A stretch of DNA of 36,894 nucleotides from UBA4459 sp036351335 (GTDB taxonomy: Bacteria; Bacteroidota; Bacteroidia; Bacteroidales; F082): the NCBI GenBank assembly GCA_036351335.1, contig JAZBOW010000165.1, forward strand, positions 1 through 36,894. Direction: 5' to 3'. A model generated the notes under the pieces. The model was given only the letters and a program-made list of their open reading frames with translations, ran no database searches and had not been told where the DNA came from. Positions 31,831-36,894 of this stretch are shown here, one piece after another (within the stretch, counting starts at the first letter, position 1; each line of letters opens with the position of its first letter). A program made the position numbers and the translations under genes.

Positions 31831-33135
31831 TTACTTAATACCCACCATTTGTTCCAGCATTTCTGTAGTAACCGATTTAGGCCTTTCGATAGGATAACCC
31901 AGTGCACGGTCCCAAATAATATTAGAAAGTACACCAAGTGCTCGACCGATAGAAAACAGTACCGTGTAATAATCATACTGTGTTACACCATAATGCCATT
32001 GGATCACACCAGATTGCGCATCCAGGTTAGGCCATGGGCTTTTCGCCTTTCCCTGTTCTTTCAAGATCGGTGGCACTACTTTATAAAGAATATCTACATA
32101 TTCAAAAAGCTCATCTTCAGGAATATGCTTCAGGCAAAATTCTCTTTGAATAGCATATCTTGGATCGGTTTTTCGCAGAACCGCATGCCCGAAACCGGGT
32201 ATGACCTGTCCGCTGTTTAATGTTTCCCATACAAACTTTTTCATTTGTTCTTCGCCAGGGACTTTTTTACCCATTTTACCCCTTAAATCCTGTATCCACC
32301 TCAGCACTTCCTGGTTGGCCAATCCGTGTAAGGGGCCTGCCAGACCATTGATCATTCCTGACGTGGCATAATACACATCTGATAACGAGCTTGCAACCAG
32401 GTGACCAGCGTGGGCACTTACGTTACCACTTTCATGGTCAGCATGCAGGATAAAATACATCCTGGCCACGTCATCATAAGGCACATCCTTTTGAATCATG
32501 TGTGCAAAATTGGCACCGAAGTCAAGTGTCGGGTCCTGGTAGCATTTTACATTGTTCTGATAGAGCTTATTATAGATATAGGCACTGATTACAGGGAGCT
32601 TCGATATCAGGTTAATGCCATCCTCGTATGTTGGGTCCCAATAATCCAGTTTATGCATGCCCCGGTGGTACTTTACATTAAACAACGACTCGCGCTGCAT
32701 CGACATGACTGCAGCAGAGAGAATGACCATCGGGTGGCTGTTATTGGGAAATGAATCTATTACCTCGTACACATATTTAGGTAACATTCTCCTGTTAATA
32801 CTATCATATATCACATCCGAGACCTGACTTTCGGTAGGTATGTCGCCTGTAAGCAATAAATACAGAAGTCCCTCTACATATGGCATTTCAGCGCCTTCTG
32901 GCCTGGGAAGTTTTTCAAATACCTCCGGCAATGTATAACCACGGTACCTGATGCCTTCATAAGGATCGAGGTATGAAATATCAGTGACAAGGCTTTTGAT
33001 GCCGCGCATGCCACCAATCACCTGCTGGACCGTCACTTCGCTGATCACCTTATCACCATGCTCTTCCAACAATCGCTTGATCCGGGGTCTGTGTGCTTCA
33101 ATTTTTTCGTAAAGCTTTTCCTTTAAAGTTGTCAT
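31831..33135 (-). CDS. gltA: Citrate (Si)-synthase, eukaryotic (mitochondrial-like) type
   Basis: Condenses acetyl-CoA and oxaloacetate to citrate. Catalytic residues are His270 (G-P-L-H-G-L-A-N-Q-E), His317 (P-G-F-G-H-A-V-L-R-K-T-D-P-R) and Asp372 (W-P-N-L-D-A-Q-S-G), close to the pig heart enzyme numbering (274, 320, 375). The stretches G-G-M-R-G near residue 41, L-L-T-G-D-I-P-T-E near 94, G-N-V-S-A-H near 237 and E-R-P-K-S near the end resemble mitochondrial citrate synthase far more than the proteobacterial hexameric form. At 434 residues it lacks an obvious leader. It starts 11 bases after the icd stop, so the two TCA-cycle genes form an operon. Confidence 0.96.
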   Translation of the reverse strand: MTTLKEKLYEKIEAHRPRIKRLLEEHGDKVISEVTVQQVIGGMRGIKSLVTDISYLDPYEGIRYRGYTLPEVFEKLPRPEGAEMPYVEGLLYLLLTGDIPTESQVSDVIYDSINRRMLPKYVYEVIDSFPNNSHPMVILSAAVMSMQRESLFNVKYHRGMHKLDYWDPTYEDGINLISKLPVISAYIYNKLYQNNVKCYQDPTLDFGANFAHMIQKDVPYDDVARMYFILHADHESGNVSAHAGHLVASSLSDVYYATSGMINGLAGPLHGLANQEVLRWIQDLRGKMGKKVPGEEQMKKFVWETLNSGQVIPGFGHAVLRKTDPRYAIQREFCLKHIPEDELFEYVDILYKVVPPILKEQGKAKSPWPNLDAQSGVIQWHYGVTQYDYYTVLFSIGRALGVLSNIIWDRALGYPIERPKSVTTEMLEQMVGIK

Positions 33136-33146
33136 GTTACCTATTT

Positions 33147-34370
33147 TTAAGAAAGTCTGGCTTTTAGACCTTCATCCAGTGCGTTCAAGAAATCTTCCGT
33201 ATTCAGATAATGTGCTGTTTTCAAATCTTTACCATGCAGGATCAGGGCAAGGTCTTTGGTCATTTTACCATTTTCAACGGTTTTAATACATACATCTTCC
33301 AATGTATGTGCAAAATTGACCAGTTTATCATTATTGTCAAGATGACCACGGTGCGCTAAACCTCTTGTCCAGGCAAAAATAGAAGCAATCGGGTTGGTTG
33401 ATGTGGGGTTGCCTTTCTGATGTTCACGATAATGTCTTGTTACGGTGCCATGTGCGGCTTCAGCTTCAATGGTTTTACCATCAGGAGCCATCAGCACAGA
33501 GGTCATCAAACCAAGCGAACCAAATCCCTGTGCCAGTGTATCTGACTGCACATCACCATCATAGTTTTTACATGCCCATACAAAACCACCATCCCATTTT
33601 AAAGCGGCAGCTACCATATCGTCAATTAAGCGGTGTTCATAAATAAGTCCTTTAGCATTAAACTTGTTTTTATAATCCGCTTGATAGATTTCTTCAAATA
33701 TATCTTTGAACCTTCCGTCATATTTTTTCAGAATGGTATTTTTTGTTGACATATACAATGGCCATTCTTTTTCCAGGGCCATATTAAAACATGCGTGTGC
33801 AAATCCCCTTATTGATTCATCCGTATTGTACATCGCCATGGCTACACCGTCTCCTTCAAAGTCATGCACTTTATAGGTTTCTTCAGGACCGTTTTCGGGC
33901 TTAAAAGTGATCGTAAGGGTTCCTTTTCCTTTAGTTAAAAAGTCGGTAGCACGATACTGATCGCCAAAAGCATGACGACCAATAACAATGGGTTTCTTCC
34001 AGCCCGGAACCAATCGGGGGATATTTTTAATAAGGATAGGCTCGCGAAATACCGTTCCACCTAAAATATTCCTTATGGTACCATTGGGGGACCGCCACAT
34101 TTGTTTTAAATCAAATTCTTCAACTCTTAGTTCATCAGGTGTGATGGTAGCACATTTGATACCTACATTGTATTTCTGAATAGCGTGGGCTGCATCAATT
34201 GTGATCTGGTCATCAGTTTCATCTCTTTTCTCCATTCCCAGGTCATAATACTTTATATCAATATCAAGGTAAGGCAGTATGAGTTTATCTTTTATCATTG
34301 CCCAGATAATCCGGGTCATTTCATCACCGTCCAGTTCTACAACGGGGTTTGCTACGCGAATTTTTTCCAT
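33147..34370 (-). CDS. icd: NADP-dependent isocitrate dehydrogenase, eukaryotic type
   Basis: Oxidative decarboxylation of isocitrate to 2-oxoglutarate, cytoplasmic homodimer expected. The N-terminus N-P-V-V-E-L-D-G-D-E-M-T-R-I-I-W is diagnostic of the eukaryotic IDH1/IDH2-like family. Others are K-C-A-T-I-T-P-D-E near residue 73, W-R-S-P-N-G-T-I-R-N near 92, G-R-H-A-F-G-D-Q-Y-R-A-T near 131 and A-A-H-G-T-V-T-R-H-Y near 308, the last being linked with NADP use. Length (407) is normal. It is first gene of the icd-gltA operon, with a -7 element 53 bases upstream. Confidence 0.96.
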   Translation of the reverse strand: MEKIRVANPVVELDGDEMTRIIWAMIKDKLILPYLDIDIKYYDLGMEKRDETDDQITIDAAHAIQKYNVGIKCATITPDELRVEEFDLKQMWRSPNGTIRNILGGTVFREPILIKNIPRLVPGWKKPIVIGRHAFGDQYRATDFLTKGKGTLTITFKPENGPEETYKVHDFEGDGVAMAMYNTDESIRGFAHACFNMALEKEWPLYMSTKNTILKKYDGRFKDIFEEIYQADYKNKFNAKGLIYEHRLIDDMVAAALKWDGGFVWACKNYDGDVQSDTLAQGFGSLGLMTSVLMAPDGKTIEAEAAHGTVTRHYREHQKGNPTSTNPIASIFAWTRGLAHRGHLDNNDKLVNFAHTLEDVCIKTVENGKMTKDLALILHGKDLKTAHYLNTEDFLNALDEGLKARLS

Positions 34371-34422
34371 ATTCTTATTTTCTCTTAATTAATTGTGGTA
34401 ATCAATAATTTAGTAAGGATTG

Positions 34423-34430
34423 CAAAGGTA
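34423..34430 (-). promoter_or_regulatory. -7 element TACCTTTG for icd-gltA
   Basis: TACCTTTG on the minus strand predicts a leader of about 46 bases to the icd ATG. No convincing -33 element. The remaining gap up to 34575 is rich in A and T with nothing else recognised. Confidence 0.48.
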
Positions 34431-34575
34431 AGAAATATCAAGGTTTTTTTATCAGATTTCACAAAACATATTTACATAATTGTATATTTAAAAAAATCAT
34501 TTTAAAAACTTTATTAAGATTTACCTTAGAAAACCGACATTCACCGACCAAAATATGCCGCTCGCCGAATAAGTG

Positions 34576-34606
34576 TTTACACGCCTGCTCCCTGTCCATA
34601 TATTTG
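34576..34606 (+). promoter_or_regulatory. Candidate promoter of the PspC/LiaF-like operon, TTTA-N19-TATATTTG
   Basis: TTTA (34576-34579), a 19-base spacer and TATATTTG (34599-34606) fit the Bacteroidota consensus; expected leader about 22 bases before the ATG at 34635. Confidence 0.55.
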
Positions 34607-34634
34607 CTTCAAATTCATCTTTAAATACACTTAA

Positions 34635-35087
34635 ATGGAAAATTCAAATAAACTCTACCGTTCAAATACCGAAAAAATAATAGGAGGTGTTTCCGGTGGT
34701 TTGGCCGACTACCTCAACATCGATGTAGTTATTATCCGTATTATTTTTGTATTGCTTGCCTTATTTGGCGGTGGCGGGGTGCTTATTTACATAATCCTTT
34801 GGATTGCTATTCCGGCCCAAAGCATCTACAATAACACCATGAAGCGCATGACTGATTCAGAAACTGTGCTGGATGAAGAAGCAACCCAAGTGAAACAACC
34901 GAACAAACAATCCAACACGGCACTAGGCGCTGGTATCGCGCTAATAATCGTCGGTTTATTATTTCTTGCCGACAGGCTGATGCCTTTTTATAACCTGATC
35001 GATTTCTGGCCTGTTATTTTGATTGCTGTCGGTGTCATCATCATTAAACCTGATCTTTTTAAATCATCTAAAAAACTTGAATCATGA
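34635..35087 (+). CDS. PspC domain membrane protein
   Basis: A 150-residue inner-membrane protein. Residues about 6-62 form a PspC domain: L-Y-R-S, I-G-G-V-S-G-G-L-A-D-Y-L and a first membrane segment ending in L-W-I-A-I-P. A polar linker (about 65-90) leads to two more membrane segments with L-I-I-V-G-L-L-F-L and F-W-P-V-I-L-I-A-V-G-V, a pattern shared with LiaI/LiaF-type envelope proteins. PspC proteins take part in sensing envelope stress. The stop overlaps the start of the next gene (ATGA at 35084-35087), which points to coupled translation and joint function. Confidence 0.88.
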   Translation: MENSNKLYRSNTEKIIGGVSGGLADYLNIDVVIIRIIFVLLALFGGGGVLIYIILWIAIPAQSIYNNTMKRMTDSETVLDEEATQVKQPNKQSNTALGAGIALIIVGLLFLADRLMPFYNLIDFWPVILIAVGVIIIKPDLFKSSKKLES

Positions 35088-36010
35088 AATTCAGAAACAT
35101 TTTCTGGGGAGTAATCCTCATCGTAATCGGTGTACTATTCATACTGCAAAATTTACATGTTGTTGACTTCGAATGGGTAAGACTATGGAGACTTTGGCCT
35201 GTATTGTTAGTGCTCTGGGGTATTTCTATTCTGCCTGCAAATAACTGGATCAAATCAGGATTGCTGGTGATTGTGCTGGGCGGCTCATTGTATTTTATGC
35301 TGGACCAGACTATTGATTGGCGTTCTGATCGTATCTATAGCAGGGATTATAATTATGATTATGAATACGACGACAACAAAACAGTTATTAACCAGGATTT
35401 TGATATTCCTTTTGAGGATAGTTTATCCATGGCATATTTAGATTTTGAAGCTGCTGCCGGATCTTTCTATCTGAGTGATACAACCAGCCAGTTACTGTCT
35501 TTTACAAAAAAAGGAAAAGGTGGAAAATTCACTTACGCCGTTAAAAGATCTGAAGAAAAAGCCAGTATTTACATTGAAAGAGAAGATGGGGATTTGCGTT
35601 TTAACGATGAAAATAAAGGCGCAAAAATTAAGCTTGCATTAAATGCAGAGCCAGTTTGGGATGTTAACCTTGACGTAGGTGCTGCTAAACTTGATTTCGA
35701 TCTTTCGAAATTTAAAGTGAAAAAACTGGACCTTGATGGTGGTGCAGCTTCTTTTGAGATTAAACTGGGTGACAGATATGAAAAATCTTATGTCAATATT
35801 GATGCCGGCGCTTCTGAAATCATCATCAAAGTGCCCGCAACTTCAGGGTGCGATTTGAATTTGAGCACGGTACTTTCAGGCAGAACCATTTCGGGTTTTG
35901 AAAAAGTGGATCACGGGCATTACAGGACTGATAATTTTGATTCTGCTCAAAATAAAATATACATTAAGGTAGACGCAGCCGTATCAAGCTATACTATAAC
36001 CAGGTATTAA
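35084..36010 (+). CDS. LiaF-like protein: membrane segments plus beta-rich outer domain
   Basis: A 308-residue protein with an N-terminal three-segment membrane part (about 6-75) containing F-W-G-V-I-L-I-V-I-G-V and R-L-W-P-V-L-L-V-L-W-G, like the LiaI/LiaF transmembrane region. It is followed by an acidic Tyr/Asp-rich linker near 105-125 and a beta-rich soluble part. The soluble part has repeated strands of the form L-D-F-x-A-A-A-G, L-D-V-G-A-A-K-L, L-D-G-G-A-A-S and I-D-A-G-A-S, the stacked pattern of the toastrack (DUF2154/DUF4097-like) fold. In Firmicutes LiaF restrains a stress kinase; no kinase is present here. The overlap with the PspC gene argues for one complex. A terminator follows. 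Confidence 0.83.
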   Translation: MKFRNIFWGVILIVIGVLFILQNLHVVDFEWVRLWRLWPVLLVLWGISILPANNWIKSGLLVIVLGGSLYFMLDQTIDWRSDRIYSRDYNYDYEYDDNKTVINQDFDIPFEDSLSMAYLDFEAAAGSFYLSDTTSQLLSFTKKGKGGKFTYAVKRSEEKASIYIEREDGDLRFNDENKGAKIKLALNAEPVWDVNLDVGAAKLDFDLSKFKVKKLDLDGGAASFEIKLGDRYEKSYVNIDAGASEIIIKVPATSGCDLNLSTVLSGRTISGFEKVDHGHYRTDNFDSAQNKIYIKVDAAVSSYTITRY

Positions 36011-36042
36011 ACCTGTCAATATAATCTCTCTATTTTACATCT

Positions 36043-36067
36043 AAGCCACAATTTTGTGGCTTTTTTT
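36043..36067 (+). terminator. Terminator after the PspC/LiaF-like operon
   Basis: AAGCCACA (36043-36050) and TGTGGCTT (36055-36062) pair over 8 bp with a 4-base loop, followed by seven T. Polarity favours the plus strand; the T run is absent on the other side. Confidence 0.88.
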
Positions 36068-36073
36068 GTATTC

Positions 36074-36894
36074 CTACAAGTGTATTAGTTTGGCTATGGA
36101 AGATGAGTTTCCTGATATTATTTTGATATAATACATCCCTGAATTTAATTCACTCCCATCAGAATCACGACCATCCCATTCAAGCTCATAAACCCGGTCC
36201 TTTTCCATATCCGAAGGTAATCTTTTAGTGTACATCACCTGTCCAAAGTTGTTGAATACCTGCAATAGGTTTGGCCCGGGTTCTGGCAACCTGAATTGAA
36301 TAATTATATGGTCATTAAATGGGTTTGGAAATGCTGTTATGGATAAATTTCCTTTTGCAATATCATCAAACTCATTAATTCCAATAGAACTTTCGTACAA
36401 TCCAAAAAAATCAGTTATAAAATACAAATAGTCTTCTGCTTTATACGAAGTATCTGTACTCTCCAATGAGCCATATTCAATAATTGACGCGACTGTTTTA
36501 TAGTTACCGCTCATATTTGCCACCACACAAGCGGAATCATTCCTGGTAAAATTAAGAATGGGAAACGCTCCATCCTTTGGTGAGAAATAGTAATTACAAT
36601 AAGGTTCGGCATGATTAAAAAACAGACTTTGCTGAGTAATGGAATCATTTTGACTTGTGTAAACGCTATCTATTATAAAAAACTGATTCCCTGAAATGTC
36701 AACATTAAAAGCATCGTGAACCGGGGAAGGCTGTTGTGACCATGTAACCCTGCCTTCCATATATATATTACCGCCTTCGTTAAGAAATTCATTCAGTTTT
36801 AAGCCCTCATTATAGGTAATTTCATGGTTTGAATAATGCGTTCCCAGAAAAACAAAAACAGATTTATGTTTCGATAAATCATCAGGTACGCGCG
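36074..36894 (-). CDS. T9SS (type A signal) secreted protein, 5' end outside the window
   Basis: The frame stays open from the right edge of the window; the ATG at 36758-36760 is internal, since codons 36761-36892 translate without a stop into a sensible stretch (V-F-V-F-L-G-T-H-Y, then L-N-E-F-L-N-E-G-G-N-I-Y). That stretch looks like the end of a glutamine-amidotransferase-like or Rossmann-type fold often found in large T9SS cargo. The last 85 residues begin A-F-P-N-P-F-N-D, contain V-F-N-N-F-G-Q-V-M-Y and W-D-G-R-D-S-D-G and end G-M-Y-Y-I-K-I then a short strand. This is a type A Por-secretion signal with an FlgD-like W-D-G-x-D turn. The function of the passenger cannot be told. Confidence 0.85.
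   Translation of the reverse strand, partial: RVPDDLSKHKSVFVFLGTHYSNHEITYNEGLKLNEFLNEGGNIYMEGRVTWSQQPSPVHDAFNVDISGNQFFIIDSVYTSQNDSITQQSLFFNHAEPYCNYYFSPKDGAFPILNFTRNDSACVVANMSGNYKTVASIIEYGSLESTDTSYKAEDYLYFITDFFGLYESSIGINEFDDIAKGNLSITAFPNPFNDHIIIQFRLPEPGPNLLQVFNNFGQVMYTKRLPSDMEKDRVYELEWDGRDSDGSELNSGMYYIKIISGNSSSIAKLIHL

Overview
The window reads as a chromosomal segment of a member of the Bacteroidota. Four signals agree: cargo proteins with type IX secretion (T9SS) C-terminal signals of both type A and type B; a SusC/SusD outer-membrane pair; near absence of Shine-Dalgarno sequences; and the Bacteroidota sigma-ABfrA -7 element TAnnTTTG at a short distance upstream of almost every transcription unit (16 sites listed). 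Eukaryote-type citrate synthase and isocitrate dehydrogenase and a pair for arylpyruvate oxidation (iorAB) also fit. Class and genus cannot be fixed from sequence alone.

Layout. 1-114: tail of a T9SS cargo gene with its terminator. 362-2580: secreted M28 peptidase and a GtrA membrane protein. 2582-6835 (minus): RSH (ppGpp enzyme), Fur-family regulator and purA. 7035-9698: large T9SS type B cargo protein. 9751-10758 (minus): GAPDH. 10889-15010: a 1373-residue protein with a PPDK-type ATP-grasp and phosphohistidine domain after about 870 unrecognised residues. 15067-17958: hisS-hutH operon. 17955-18293 (minus): thioredoxin-fold protein. 18449-20850: a second MIO-type ammonia-lyase and two small membrane proteins. 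21077-25917: SusC/SusD pair. 25987-28295 (minus): DUF3179 lipoprotein and M23-like lipoprotein. 28406-30629 (minus): iorA-iorB. 30768-31376: AcpH-like protein. 31360-31770 (minus): YjbQ family. 31831-34370 (minus): icd-gltA. 34635-36010: PspC and LiaF-like envelope-stress pair. 36074-36894 (minus): 3' part of another T9SS cargo gene, running off the window.

Most of this is core metabolism and envelope biology; there is no phage, transposon, CRISPR, tRNA or rRNA, and no gene-free stretch above 300 bases. The longest gaps are 34371-34634, 115-361 and 20851-21076, which hold promoters, one terminator and otherwise nothing recognisable.

Most worth a second look: the dikinase-like protein lacking the PEP-binding barrel; an RSH enzyme with intact hydrolase residues but substituted synthetase catalytic residues; a purA leader whose promoter lies upstream of a terminator-like hairpin; a histidine ammonia-lyase co-transcribed with histidyl-tRNA synthetase next to a second, divergent lyase; an M23 protein with Asp for the last zinc-ligand His; and an IorA without its ferredoxin domain. 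I see no clearly new multi-gene defence or mobile system.
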